Source: Pararobbsia alpina_A (lineage in GTDB: Bacteria; Pseudomonadota; Gammaproteobacteria; Burkholderiales; Burkholderiaceae). Taken from it: a DNA stretch of 64,000 nt. Under the pieces are notes generated by a model. The model did no database searches, was not told where the DNA came from, and saw nothing but the letters and a program-made list of their open reading frames with translations. Made by a program: the position numbers and the translations under genes. The stretch spans positions 62,001-126,000 of the forward strand of contig NZ_OZ221289.1 of assembly GCF_965118125.1 (NCBI RefSeq), given 5' to 3'. Shown in pieces: positions 1-8,070 of the stretch; the stretch's first letter is position 1, and every line of letters begins with the position of its first letter.

Positions 1-13
1 AGTCCGACAGCAC

Positions 14-490
14 TTAGGGTCGGGGGTGATCAAAAGCCAGCGCGAGCGCGCCGAGAACAGCTAAAGCGCCGCGCTCTGGCTCGACATACGATTGAGCGGC
101 AGATCGGTGGACGTGCACCTGCGGTATGTCGGCACCGGCAGCGCTTGGCCCGAAGCCTAGATCGGCGTAGCAAAGCGATATTGCCAACGACAAGCGTGCT
201 GCATGGCCTGCCGCTGGACGCAGCCGTTGAGCCAGCTGTTCAATTGGTGATCGCCTCACGGGTGGCGCAGGCTTCACTTCATAAAAATCGCGCCGGACCG
301 AGCCATCAGGCAATACGAGCTCACAGAACTCGATATCCCGCGGATCGGCCATCGCATTGTGCCCGTCGTCAAACTTAAACGGCCGGGCAATTCGTACACC
401 ACCATCAGCATAGAACTCGCCCTGCGCGATGCATCGAAACACCTCGCTGTCCGCGAACTGCACGACTGTGACTAAAACGGGGTATTCCAT
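14..490 (-). CDS. Hypothetical protein downstream of the PRTRC operon
   Basis: I do not recognise a family. The protein is about 158 residues, has no signal peptide or clear membrane segment, and is rich in Ala in its C-terminal half. I chose the internal ATG at 490 because GGAG lies about 9 bases upstream; a GTG five codons earlier is the alternative. It follows thiF on the same strand after an 80-base gap holding a strong hairpin, so it may be the last gene of the PRTRC transcript. Codon use resembles its neighbours. Confidence 0.55.
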   Translation of the reverse strand: MEYPVLVTVVQFADSEVFRCIAQGEFYADGGVRIARPFKFDDGHNAMADPRDIEFCELVLPDGSVRRDFYEVKPAPPVRRSPIEQLAQRLRPAAGHAARLSLAISLCYADLGFGPSAAGADIPQVHVHRSAAQSYVEPERGALAVLGALALAFDHPRP

Positions 491-523
491 TGTTTGCTGC
501 TCCACAAATGAAGCAGACGCAGC

Positions 524-555
524 AGCCCCAATGGGCGGCTTCGCCCACTGGGGTT
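524..555. terminator. Strong intergenic hairpin between thiF and the next gene
   Basis: A GC-rich inverted repeat of about 12 bp (CCCCA..GGGCG / CGCCC..TGGGG) with a 4-base loop sits between two minus-strand genes. No run of T follows on either strand, so it may be a processing or attenuation hairpin rather than a classical terminator. Confidence 0.4.
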
Positions 556-571
556 AGAAAATATGCGTGAC

Positions 572-1456
572 CTACACGTTTGAAGACATCATGCCGAAGC
601 GGTATCTCCGTGCTTCGGCCGCTTTGAACCTCTCCCGCTCATGGTCGCTGTCGAGTTCGCGCTCTTCTTCGTTGGGGCTTTTCGCTTTTTTAGTCGAATA
701 GCCGAAACGCAACCAAGCGTCGGTGTCACACGGAAGTGGGTTTGTTCGACCCGTCCTCAGGTTCACAAAGACGCCGTTGAATGACAGCGTGCCCGTCCGA
801 AACAACGTCCAGAGCAGGTTGTACGCCTGCACAGCGATCGCCTGATTGATAACGAGCGATTGCTTGGCCAGCGCTTCAGCCATGGAACACGACGGCGTGT
901 CGTCATCCTTGTCCAGACTCGGGTTCAATAAATCCGGCAGGAGTTCGCCCGCATGCGCGAGTCGCTCGGATTCGGATGTGGCGCTCCGAATCTCACCAAG
1001 GATTACCTGGCCTCGATCCGTGTCGTTGCCACAGTCCAGGTAGTAACCGCCGCCACCAATCGCAAACGCTTTTACGATCGCCGCTCGAGCGGCCCGCGTA
1101 TCCACACAGCTAACAACCATATCGGCGCAAAGCACATCACCATCGCCGACCCGGCGCGTCAATGCATCCCAGCGCGTGCCCATCAGCGTATTAATCCGCG
1201 TGACGAGCAGCGGCGCCTTGTGCTGGCCGACGTCGTTGGGATAGAAAGCTTGTCGACCAACGTTCGTTTCCGACACTACATCGTCGTCGTACACGGTGCA
1301 ATCGATACCGCCGGGATGACCAAGTGCGAGCATCGCGTGGTGCAGACGCGCGAGAAACGGGAGCAATGCACTCCCCGTTCCTCCCGCGCCGATCACGATG
1401 ACATGCCATGCGTCCGTCGTCATCTTTGGCGGGATGCGGTGAATGACCTGCGTCAT
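572..1456 (-). CDS. PRTRC system ThiF family protein (E1-like adenylating enzyme)
   Basis: 294 residues. A Rossmann-type nucleotide-binding loop VIGAGGTG (about 21-28) is followed by YDDD (56-59), N65 and R68-Q69, and by SCVDT near 116-120. These are the ATP-binding and adenylation landmarks of the ThiF/MoeB/E1 superfamily, which activates the C-terminus of ubiquitin-like proteins. I chose the start at 1456 because its ATG overlaps the stop of protein A (ATGA), implying translational coupling; a longer in-frame start exists upstream. No separate catalytic-Cys domain is obvious. By family knowledge this is the ThiF partner of the PRTRC plasmid cassette; its substrate here is inferred, not shown. 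Confidence 0.9.
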   Translation of the reverse strand: MTQVIHRIPPKMTTDAWHVIVIGAGGTGSALLPFLARLHHAMLALGHPGGIDCTVYDDDVVSETNVGRQAFYPNDVGQHKAPLLVTRINTLMGTRWDALTRRVGDGDVLCADMVVSCVDTRAARAAIVKAFAIGGGGYYLDCGNDTDRGQVILGEIRSATSESERLAHAGELLPDLLNPSLDKDDDTPSCSMAEALAKQSLVINQAIAVQAYNLLWTLFRTGTLSFNGVFVNLRTGRTNPLPCDTDAWLRFGYSTKKAKSPNEEERELDSDHERERFKAAEARRYRFGMMSSNV

Positions 1457-2091
1457 TGAACCTCCCGCACCGAAAGCGACTGCGTCCACGTGGCCGGTAC
1501 CGACGTTTCTTCGAAGATACCCTTTGCGCACAAGCGAAGCGCAGCCGAGAAACGATCGGTATCGCAGTGACCTAACACCAACGCGAACTTCACGTCGTGT
1601 GCATCGTCAGCGTTGTCGGTTCGCGAGAAGAACGCCGGCCCGCGGCCATGGGAATGGCAGTCGATCACAAGCACTTCGTCGGCCTCGATTTCAGGACGGT
1701 CGTAGCGCAAATGCCCCTCGCTATGCGAGAGAATTTGCACGGGCACCATTCGAAATCGTCGAGTCATCTCGCTCCACACAATCCACGCACCCGTTTCCTT
1801 GGGTGACGCCTCCTGTGCGAGACGAGCAAACTCGCTGATTACGTCGCCAGGCACCTTGCCGCAGAGCAACTCGGTGACCTCTTCCGCAACACCGTACGGA
1901 ATTGCGGTGCGCACTTGAAAGGACGCGATGCGACGAACAATGTGCACCCACGGGCGCACAATTTCAATAAAGACACCGTTGCTCGCAGCAAGAAGCCGCT
2001 CGCCAAGCCCTACCATCGGTGCCACCGACTCCCGTCGCGGCACCATCACGGTTGGAAACGACATCTGCAGCGTTTGATCAATCGGATTCAT
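1453..2091 (-). CDS. PRTRC system protein A (JAMM/JAB metalloprotease-like)
   Basis: 212 residues. The segment HSHGRGPAFFSRTD (146-159) fits the JAMM zinc-protease signature exactly: two His spaced by one residue, seven residues, Ser, two residues, Asp. A candidate catalytic Glu is E99. JAMM proteins remove or mature ubiquitin-like proteins, which suits the adjacent E1-like ThiF. The gene overlaps protein B upstream and thiF downstream by 4 bases each, so the three are very probably cotranslated. The N-terminal half has no motif I can name. Confidence 0.88.
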   Translation of the reverse strand: MNPIDQTLQMSFPTVMVPRRESVAPMVGLGERLLAASNGVFIEIVRPWVHIVRRIASFQVRTAIPYGVAEEVTELLCGKVPGDVISEFARLAQEASPKETGAWIVWSEMTRRFRMVPVQILSHSEGHLRYDRPEIEADEVLVIDCHSHGRGPAFFSRTDNADDAHDVKFALVLGHCDTDRFSAALRLCAKGIFEETSVPATWTQSLSVREVQ

Positions 2092-2810
2092 TGTGACTCC
2101 AGTTTGCCCGCGATCAAGTCGCCAAGCGTTCGTTTCATTGGAATTAGCAGTTCTCGTGGAAACTCCGCGAACTTGCCGTCGAGCATCGCTTTCCAGAAGG
2201 CAAATTCGCCATCCTTATCAGCCACGCGTTTGCCACCGTGATTCGGATGAGTGAATGCTGAATCGAAGAAGCCGCTCTCCCACCCGTCGATCGATGCAAC
2301 ATCAATGCAATCAGGTACACGTGCACTACCGATGCAGATCTTTCCTGCATTCCACGTGTTGAAGTACGGAGGTTCGAACAACGGCGTCGACGGATCCGGC
2401 CGCCTATCGTCTGCGAGCGCGAAGACGCGGAAGCCGCCGTGCGACGCGTGAAAGACCAGCGAGGGGTGCGGCACGCGCTCATTGCGCACGCCGAGTTCGC
2501 CGCAATTGAAAAAGACGCGTCGAGGCGCCGACGGGCACCACCACGCAATCGAGTGTTGCCCGATCGAGAGAACGTTCGGCGTGACAAATTCGGCCTTGGT
2601 CGTGACCTCGCGCGACAGCGACGCAAGTGCGTCCGTGAGCGCAATTCGATCTATCGGCGCACCGGCTCCCAACTTCGGAACCCGCGTGTCGTCGTCGATG
2701 GAAATATCGTGAACGGTTGCGTATTTGATCTCTTGAGCGCTTGTACCGTAGAGCACCATGGCGCGAACCGCATGAAGCTCGGATTCCGCGCCTGCAACGA
2801 TCTTGGACAT
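2088..2810 (-). CDS. PRTRC system protein B (E2/UBC-like)
   Basis: 240 residues from the ATG at 2810, which has GAGG about 9 bases upstream. The segment NTWNAGKICIG around residue 159 strongly resembles the active-site Cys region of ubiquitin-conjugating enzymes (GKICL), with Pro-rich sequence before it. PRTRC protein B is placed among prokaryotic E2-like proteins in comparative genomics; I rely on memory for that and on the visible motif. It lies between F and A and overlaps A by 4 bases. Together with ThiF, A and C it would complete a ubiquitin-like conjugation set. Confidence 0.85.
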   Translation of the reverse strand: MSKIVAGAESELHAVRAMVLYGTSAQEIKYATVHDISIDDDTRVPKLGAGAPIDRIALTDALASLSREVTTKAEFVTPNVLSIGQHSIAWWCPSAPRRVFFNCGELGVRNERVPHPSLVFHASHGGFRVFALADDRRPDPSTPLFEPPYFNTWNAGKICIGSARVPDCIDVASIDGWESGFFDSAFTHPNHGGKRVADKDGEFAFWKAMLDGKFAEFPRELLIPMKRTLGDLIAGKLESQ

Positions 2811-2821
2811 GGAAAAACACC

Positions 2822-3985
2822 TCAGGAAGAAATAAGTGTGAGAACCCGGTCGAGCGAGCCCAGAACTCGAAGTGCATGCCGCCAATCAGCGAACTGCCGA
2901 CGAATTGCGCGAGCCTCCGTTGCAAACGGCGCGAACCCTTGGAAGTAGGTGTACTCGCCACCCTGCATTTCGCAGTTGTAGTGATCGTCGAGCAGTTGAC
3001 CAACCAATTGGTCCTCATTCATCGCGAGCGTCGCCGCGGGAAATAGTGAGTTGCCCCATGCTTCGAGGCCAAAGAGGTTTCGGGTTTGATTGCGGAAGCC
3101 ACGGCGTCGCTTCGCACCTGCGAGAAGCGACTTCAGTTGAAGGAGTTCGCGACACAAGCCTCGTGCAGCCTTGTCGCCTTCCAGCGACAATCGCTCTAGA
3201 GCCGGCGCCCCAAGTACGGGCGCCTTTCTCCAGCGCATGACAGACGCGTCGTACCGGAAAGGTCTAGCGTCGTCAGGGCACAGAATTGGACGCACTGCGG
3301 AGGGCATATATCGATGGAATTCTTCGAAATCCTCTCCAAAGCGATCTTTCAATTCCTCGGTCGCCTCTTCATCCGTGCAATCGCTACTGCCATTCCAGTA
3401 CCAGCGCGCGAACATGTCCAGAAACTCGTCCGGAGTGCGCACGTAGACTGTTCGGCGTGACGCTTCATCGATCAACGAAACTGCTGTGGCCATTAATCGC
3501 GGATGCGTGCGACGGATGGAATCAACGCGATCGCCGATTGAGTGAAAGGACTCGTTCGACAACTCCAGACCCAAATACAACGGCGACGCCACATCGAGAC
3601 CATGACCATTGCCTGCGATTTCGACGTCCACTCTCACGGCCTGGGCATCGAGAAGTACGAATTGAAACTCGAGTCGCTCGAACTTCGGACATTCGCGATC
3701 GAGCCAAGCGTGGAATGCCTGAGCGAAAGCATCTCCCGCGTCGACTGGACTCGTCACATCGTCGGCGCGCAACACGCCGGTTTGGAAGTGACGAAACACC
3801 ACTCTCCGATAGTCATGGGTATGCGGGCGACGAAGCACTGCATTCGGCACGACCCCGCCCAACTTGGGAACGCTTAAAAAACCAGCGGCAGGTCGATGTT
3901 CGGTAGCGGTACGGCTCGCGCGCTCGTACGAGCGCTGGCCGCTTGCCTCGAACTCGACATCAGCCGATTGAGGATCAAAGAGCAT
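2822..3985 (-). CDS. PRTRC system protein F
   Basis: 387 residues, soluble, with no recognisable catalytic motif. The order parB-E-C-F-B-A-thiF and the length fit the PRTRC F family, whose biochemical role is unknown. The start ATG at 3985 has AAGGA about 9 bases upstream. It ends 11 bases before the B start. A rho-independent terminator lies just before this gene, so transcription of F-B-A-thiF may depend on read-through or on a second promoter. Confidence 0.85.
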   Translation of the reverse strand: MLFDPQSADVEFEASGQRSYERASRTATEHRPAAGFLSVPKLGGVVPNAVLRRPHTHDYRRVVFRHFQTGVLRADDVTSPVDAGDAFAQAFHAWLDRECPKFERLEFQFVLLDAQAVRVDVEIAGNGHGLDVASPLYLGLELSNESFHSIGDRVDSIRRTHPRLMATAVSLIDEASRRTVYVRTPDEFLDMFARWYWNGSSDCTDEEATEELKDRFGEDFEEFHRYMPSAVRPILCPDDARPFRYDASVMRWRKAPVLGAPALERLSLEGDKAARGLCRELLQLKSLLAGAKRRRGFRNQTRNLFGLEAWGNSLFPAATLAMNEDQLVGQLLDDHYNCEMQGGEYTYFQGFAPFATEARAIRRQFADWRHALRVLGSLDRVLTLISS

Positions 3986-4002
3986 TGCTCGATTTCCTTA
4001 TC

Positions 4003-4031
4003 TAAAAGAAAGACCGCCCTTTCGGGCGGCT
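4003..4031 (-). terminator. Rho-independent terminator between PRTRC C and F
   Basis: The stem CCGCCC/GGGCGG has a 4-base loop and, read on the minus strand, is followed by the T-rich tract TCTTTCTTTT. It lies between the stop of protein C and the start of protein F. It would separate parB-E-C from F-B-A-thiF or attenuate the second half. Confidence 0.7.
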
Positions 4032-4084
4032 CCACTTGATTCGACGGACTGTCCATATCGGACAGCCATGTCAGCAAGTCTTCC

Positions 4085-4312
4085 TTACGCATGGCAACCC
4101 TTCGCCCCTGCCGCACGCTTGAACGTGTAACGAGCGACTGCGTTGCTGTACTCAGGTCCTTCCACAGCTGCCGTGGTCAGCTCCGGGTACTGCGCAGAGT
4201 AGATGTCGCGAACATCCTCAGGCGTGAACGCCTCGCCGGGATCGGCGATGGTCATGCCGTTGTAGACGAACTCACGAACCAGCGTAACGATGTTGATTCC
4301 TGTCTCAGCCAT
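4085..4312 (-). CDS. PRTRC system protein C (small ubiquitin-like protein)
   Basis: 75 residues. I chose the ATG at 4312 because GAGGAG precedes it by a few bases and upstream sequence in the frame looks non-coding. Size and position match the PRTRC C family, classed among prokaryotic ubiquitin-like proteins. The predicted strand-rich start (INIVTLVREFVYNG) fits a beta-grasp. The C-terminus ends GAKGCHA rather than GG, so if it is conjugated the processing site is not obvious. Confidence 0.82.
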   Translation of the reverse strand: MAETGINIVTLVREFVYNGMTIADPGEAFTPEDVRDIYSAQYPELTTAAVEGPEYSNAVARYTFKRAAGAKGCHA

Positions 4313-4322
4313 GTCGATCTCC

Positions 4323-4784
4323 TCAACCCAAAAGATCAGCCATGTTCGTACCGCTCGAGGCGGTAGCGACAGGTGGAGTATCCGGCGTCGAAACTGCCGG
4401 CGATGATTCACCGGCCTCATCTTCGCCATCGCTTTCCACTTCGGCCGTCTCAAGCGCGGGCTTACTGCCCTTTGCGATCGCCGTCGTTGCCTTCCTCGAT
4501 TGCGATTTCGTTGCCGCCTCGAGGACCAACGCCGCCGCCGCCGCCTGTTCGGCGAGCGTGGCGCGCTGCACAGCGTAACCGGCAAGCAGCTTCGCGAAGT
4601 GCTCATCGAGATCCGCCGCAGTGCCGGTCAACTGGAACGGCTGCTTCAACGCGGGGTCACTGGCATTTTCGCTAAACGGCACAACAACAACGCTCATCAA
4701 GGGATTCTCGGCACCCTTAACGGCCTTCATGGTAAGAACGACCTTGTCGCAGGACGCGACGATGCCTTCCAAAAGCTGGAACAT
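4323..4784 (-). CDS. PRTRC system protein E
   Basis: 153 residues from the ATG at 4784, which has GGAG about 7 bases upstream. The first 85 residues look folded; the C-terminal half is Ala/Glu/Ser/Pro-rich and probably disordered. Family assignment rests on position between parB and protein C and on length; no enzymatic motif is visible. An in-frame ATG nine codons upstream lacks a ribosome binding site. Confidence 0.8.
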   Translation of the reverse strand: MFQLLEGIVASCDKVVLTMKAVKGAENPLMSVVVVPFSENASDPALKQPFQLTGTAADLDEHFAKLLAGYAVQRATLAEQAAAAALVLEAATKSQSRKATTAIAKGSKPALETAEVESDGEDEAGESSPAVSTPDTPPVATASSGTNMADLLG

Positions 4785-4838
4785 TTCGAAACTCCGAATT
4801 GGATGAAACAAAAAGGGGATGTGACCTGCGAACGCAGA

Positions 4839-6503
4839 TCAGTACTTCAGGACCTTCGGAACCTTGCCGGCATAGTCGAAGCCCCTGACGCTCAGCAACG
4901 CGTCAATGACCTCGCCCTTCGGCTTGTTGAAAGTCTTCTTGAACTCGTCGGCAAGCGCTGCGCGCAAACCGATCTCGTCCGCTACGACCATCATCTCGGA
5001 CTTTGTGAGCAATTCCAGAAACTCCTTGGAGAGTTGGAAGTGCAGACCGAGATCGAGCTTGTGATGCTTGCAAAGCTGCACGAGATTGTTCACCTCGATC
5101 CCTTCGATCGCGGCGACAGTCGCTCCGATCAAAAGACTGCCCTGCACGTCATCCGCAAGCGCTTCAACCGCCATCGCTGCTCTCCCCATGTCGGAGAACG
5201 CCGCCTTCTCGTCGGTGAGCTTTTGCCATACGACTTTCATCGCATCGATGTTGATCTTGCGGCCGTAGTCACAGAGGATCGTAGCCAACAGATAGCGGCG
5301 CGCTTTGTCGGCATCGCGCGCGACTTCACGCCGCAGCGCCTTGCGCCACAGCGCAACACGAAAGGCTTTCACCTTTTCGGTCTCGCTCACAGGCGTCACA
5401 GGTGCTTCGGCCGACTTGCTGCTGCCGAACGACTTTCCCTGTGCCTTCGCGGGCGCAGAACCGTCGGCCGATGACCTGGCTTTGGGTTGCGATGCGTCGC
5501 GTTCCGACTTGATGCGCGCGGCAACCTTTGATGCATTGCATGCAGTATCGAAACATTGGCCGCGATAGATCTTGCCCAACGAATCAGGTAATCCGCTGAT
5601 AGCGGCACCGTAGTTCTGGCACGCGTGGCACGACTTGGCCTGCTCTTCACCAACACCTGTCGCACCGTCCGGCCGAAGCCGGACACGGGTGTTGTTGTCG
5701 CCCGCGCGCACGATTCGAATCGTCGGGTACTCGTCTTTCATTGCAGCCGCCGTGGTCTGCAAGTGCGCTTCGGCCTTCATATTGAAGCAAGCACGATTGG
5801 TGCAGTTACCTGCATCGATCGCTTCGCCGAAGAGCGTCGATTGAAGCGCTGAATTGTGCTGACATCCCGCACACTCCGCTTTATCGAAGATCGCCGCGGC
5901 GAGAACGCACGAAACGCTCTCGATGGTCCTCTTCAATTCAGGAACCGTTTTCTTCTCAGTGAGAATGATCGGCAGGAGCTTGTCCTGATTTTCCTTGGAC
6001 AACGCGGCGAGCAACTCGGCGTGGCCAAGCAAGATCCCGCGCGTATTCAGAGCCTCGAGCACTGGCGTGCTGCAATTCATTAGCGCCAGACGACTATCCA
6101 ACGTCGCTCTGCTCCAACCCAGCACCCGCGCGGCCTCGTCGCGGTCACCTTTGAGGTTTCCCACGAGCTCAGCCGCGGAGATAGCTTCCTCCGAAGGTGC
6201 CATGTCGTCTCGTTGGATGTTCTCAACGATTGCCTTCGCTCGCGCTTCAAGTGCCGACATCTCTTGCACCAGGACGGGAATTTCATAGTCGTCCCCGTGC
6301 GCGTCGCGCGCGGCTCGGAATCGACGCTCACCAGCTACGATTTCGAAGAAATCGTCTTCGATAGGTCGAACGAGGAGCGGTTGCATCACACCGTGCTCTT
6401 TGACAGACGCAGTGAGCGATGCCATCGCAGCCGGATCGAAAAACTTACGGGGATTGTTGCACTGCTTGATGCGACCAAGAGGGAGAAAGGAAGGATACGA
6501 CAT
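4839..6503 (-). CDS. parB: PRTRC-type ParB family partition protein
   Basis: 554 residues, much longer than ordinary ParB (about 300). The N-terminal ParB/Srx-like domain shows NPRKFFD (17-23), GERR (58-61) and ENIQRD (94-99), the CTP- and DNA-clamp signatures, followed by a helix-turn-helix region around 120-142. The middle contains two Cys clusters (ECAGC with CTNRAC, and CHAC with CFDTAC) that could bind zinc. The start at 6503 has GGAG upstream and lies inside a 10-bp inverted repeat. It is first in the PRTRC operon and transcribed from a promoter with the shared leader element. No ParA gene is in the window. Confidence 0.9.
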   Translation of the reverse strand: MSYPSFLPLGRIKQCNNPRKFFDPAAMASLTASVKEHGVMQPLLVRPIEDDFFEIVAGERRFRAARDAHGDDYEIPVLVQEMSALEARAKAIVENIQRDDMAPSEEAISAAELVGNLKGDRDEAARVLGWSRATLDSRLALMNCSTPVLEALNTRGILLGHAELLAALSKENQDKLLPIILTEKKTVPELKRTIESVSCVLAAAIFDKAECAGCQHNSALQSTLFGEAIDAGNCTNRACFNMKAEAHLQTTAAAMKDEYPTIRIVRAGDNNTRVRLRPDGATGVGEEQAKSCHACQNYGAAISGLPDSLGKIYRGQCFDTACNASKVAARIKSERDASQPKARSSADGSAPAKAQGKSFGSSKSAEAPVTPVSETEKVKAFRVALWRKALRREVARDADKARRYLLATILCDYGRKINIDAMKVVWQKLTDEKAAFSDMGRAAMAVEALADDVQGSLLIGATVAAIEGIEVNNLVQLCKHHKLDLGLHFQLSKEFLELLTKSEMMVVADEIGLRAALADEFKKTFNKPKGEVIDALLSVRGFDYAGKVPKVLKY

Positions 6504-6536
6504 GCAGGTTCTCCAAATGAAAAAGGGAACCTGCAT
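6502..6536 (-). promoter_or_regulatory. Inverted repeat enclosing the parB ribosome binding site
   Basis: A perfect 10-bp inverted repeat (ATGCAGGTTC at 6502-6511, GAACCTGCAT at 6527-6536) with a 15-base loop. On the transcript the GGAG lies at the loop edge and the 3' arm includes the first two bases of the start codon. It could act as a translational switch or as a protein-binding palindrome. Confidence 0.65.
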
Positions 6537-6580
6537 CCCGACGGGAAGAGATTCCCGATGGGGTGGTATGGGTACAGCAG

Positions 6581-6635
6581 TGGGCCTTGCGGCCAGGGTC
6601 GATGCGTCAGAGACGCGGAAAGTGACGTGAAGATA
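6581..6635 (-). promoter_or_regulatory. Shared leader element, copy 1, with -10 box, upstream of parB
   Basis: Read on the minus strand: TATCTT (6630-6635), 12 bases, then a GCGTC/GACGC stem (6604-6616), the conserved ATCGAC, and a second hairpin GGCC-GCAA-GGCC (6583-6594). The same layout occurs at 40631, 46084 and 52249, with a diverged copy at 50164. The element would start the parB leader about 80-110 bases before its ATG. No good -35 is visible in this copy. Confidence 0.6.
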
Positions 6636-6914
6636 TCACAAGGCAATGCGGAACTCTACAGGGTCCGTCGGCGGCCAGGCGACGATGCCTGCCTGGTAAC
6701 CACCGCTGCGGGATGACGGACCGGACACGACCCACAACGGCCCTTGACCCAACGCAATTGCTACGGCCGCTTCCGAGGTGGGAGCGGCCTTGGGGCGCCC
6801 GAGAAACGCATCAGCCGCAGCCGGATCACTAGCTAAGTTTCGAAGAGCCCCGAAGTCGTTGTCGACCCGAACGTCAACACTGATACCATGACAGCCTACA
6901 AAAAGCTTTCCAAT
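6636..6914 (-). other. Open reading frame without a standard start codon
   Basis: About 92 codons read through without stop and give protein-like sequence (for example LFVGCHGISVDV and NDFGALRNLAS), ending just before the parB promoter. No ATG, GTG or TTG lies between the upstream in-frame TAA at 6936-6938 and the middle of the frame; ATT at 6914 is the best candidate. It may be a gene remnant, a gene with a rare start, or chance. Confidence 0.3.
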
Positions 6915-6995
6915 TGTTCGAAAACCATGAAGCTTTTATTCGCGGCTGCGGCCGTCTTGGTGATAGTTGCGCTGTTGCTGACTCTTCGCAGATAG
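6888..6995 (+). CDS. Possible 35-residue membrane peptide
   Basis: ATG at 6888 opens a short frame whose second half is one hydrophobic helix (LLFAAAAVLVIVALLL) ending in Arg residues. There is no clear ribosome binding site and it overlaps the open frame on the other strand, so at most one of the two is likely to be real. Confidence 0.25.
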   Translation: MTAYKKLSNCSKTMKLLFAAAAVLVIVALLLTLRR

Positions 6996-7222
6996 ATGCA
7001 CACCCGCTGAAAGCCTCAAATTAGAGATGCAGCGGCCCTTCGGAATTTCATTACGAAGACCGAACATGGCCGAACGGAGCCCGGCGCGACGGACCTTTGC
7101 AGACCCGACTCGGCCACCCGCCACTACCTGACATCAGTCCATTTGCGGTCACTTAGCAGACGTCCCATAGGGACATCCAACGAGCACAACGCCATGATCT
7201 AACGTGGTTGCTCCGCCCAATC

Positions 7223-7242
7223 ATTTCGAATATATTGGAAAT
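7223..7242 (+). promoter_or_regulatory. Probable ArsR operator overlapping the arsR start region
   Basis: A near-palindrome of ATTTC, G, AATATATT, G, GAAAT sits directly before the arsR ATG. It is AT-rich amid GC-rich DNA, as expected for an ArsR/SmtB operator, and bound repressor would cover the translation start region. Confidence 0.5.
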
Positions 7243-7566
7243 ATGGAAGAAAACGATGTTGTTCACGCCCTTGCTGCGCTCGCTCATGGCCTTCGCCTTC
7301 GCGTGTTCCGACTACTCGTTGTAGCCGGTCCAGACGGGATGACGCCTGGTGCCATCGCCGAGGAACTTGCCGTCCCCAACGCGACGCTCTCCTTTCACCT
7401 GAAGGAGTTGATGCACGCGGGGCTGATCACGCAAGAGCGCGATGGTCGCAGCCTGATTTATCGAACTGCCTTCGAGCAGATGAACGCACTGCTGGGTTTC
7501 CTGACCGAGAACTGCTGTCAGGGGCAGCCCTGTCTTGAGCAGGGCGCGGTGGCTTGTAAGTGTTGA
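7243..7566 (+). CDS. arsR: ArsR family arsenite-responsive repressor
   Basis: 107 residues from the ATG at 7243; a GTG 13 codons earlier is less likely because the operator-like palindrome lies between them. The winged-helix core runs from about 8 to 80 with recognition helix NATLSFHLKEL. The C-terminus carries CCQGQPC and CKC clusters, suited to trivalent arsenic binding, rather than the alpha-3 CxC pair of the E. coli type. It is the first gene of an arsI-acr3-arsC-arsH operon and probably autoregulates. Confidence 0.9.
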   Translation: MEENDVVHALAALAHGLRLRVFRLLVVAGPDGMTPGAIAEELAVPNATLSFHLKELMHAGLITQERDGRSLIYRTAFEQMNALLGFLTENCCQGQPCLEQGAVACKC

Positions 7567-7578
7567 CGGAGAATGTCC

Positions 7579-8055
7579 ATGAAGCGGTTCCACATACACG
7601 TCCACGTTGACGATGTTGCAGCCAGCGTTGCGTTCTACTCAAAACTCTTCGCCGCAGAGCCGTCGCGCGTAGAGGCGGATTACGCGAAGTGGATGCTGGA
7701 CGATCCGCGCGTGAACTTCGCGATTTCGACGCGCGGAACGAAAGTCGGTGTGGACCGTTTGGGTTTTCAGGTCGACGACGCGGCTGAGCTTGCAGAACTC
7801 AGCGAAAGAGCGTCGGCGGCGGACATGACCTTGCTTGACCAAGGCGAAACGACCTGCTGCTACGCACGTAGCGACAAGCACTGGATCGTCGACCCGCAGG
7901 GAATCGCGTGGGAGCACTTCCACACTCTTGACTCTGCCCCGGTCTACGGAGAGAGCCGCAAGGAGACGCCGCCGGCAACTGCATCAGCTTGTTGTGTTCC
8001 CAGCGGAAAGCCTATCGGCGTATCCGTCGAACCTGCCAGTTCAGCCTGCTGTTGA
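7579..8055 (+). CDS. arsI: ArsI/CadI-type VOC-family dioxygenase (C-As lyase)
   Basis: 158 residues. A vicinal-oxygen-chelate fold with metal ligands HIHVHV near the start, the CC pair in TTCCYARSDKHW around 95-105 and WEHFH near 115-119. ArsI uses Fe(II) to break the carbon-arsenic bond of trivalent methylarsenite or aromatic arsenicals. The C-terminal tail holds further Cys pairs (ACC, ACC). I chose the second in-frame ATG because GGAG lies 7 bases before it. It sits 13 bases after arsR. Confidence 0.82.
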   Translation: MKRFHIHVHVDDVAASVAFYSKLFAAEPSRVEADYAKWMLDDPRVNFAISTRGTKVGVDRLGFQVDDAAELAELSERASAADMTLLDQGETTCCYARSDKHWIVDPQGIAWEHFHTLDSAPVYGESRKETPPATASACCVPSGKPIGVSVEPASSACC

Positions 8056-8070
8056 GACCATTGGACTTAC

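Noticed and set aside
3874..4116. 80-codon minus-strand frame between PRTRC C and F
   Set aside because: It overlaps protein F by 112 bases and protein C by 32, and its middle is the rho-independent terminator.
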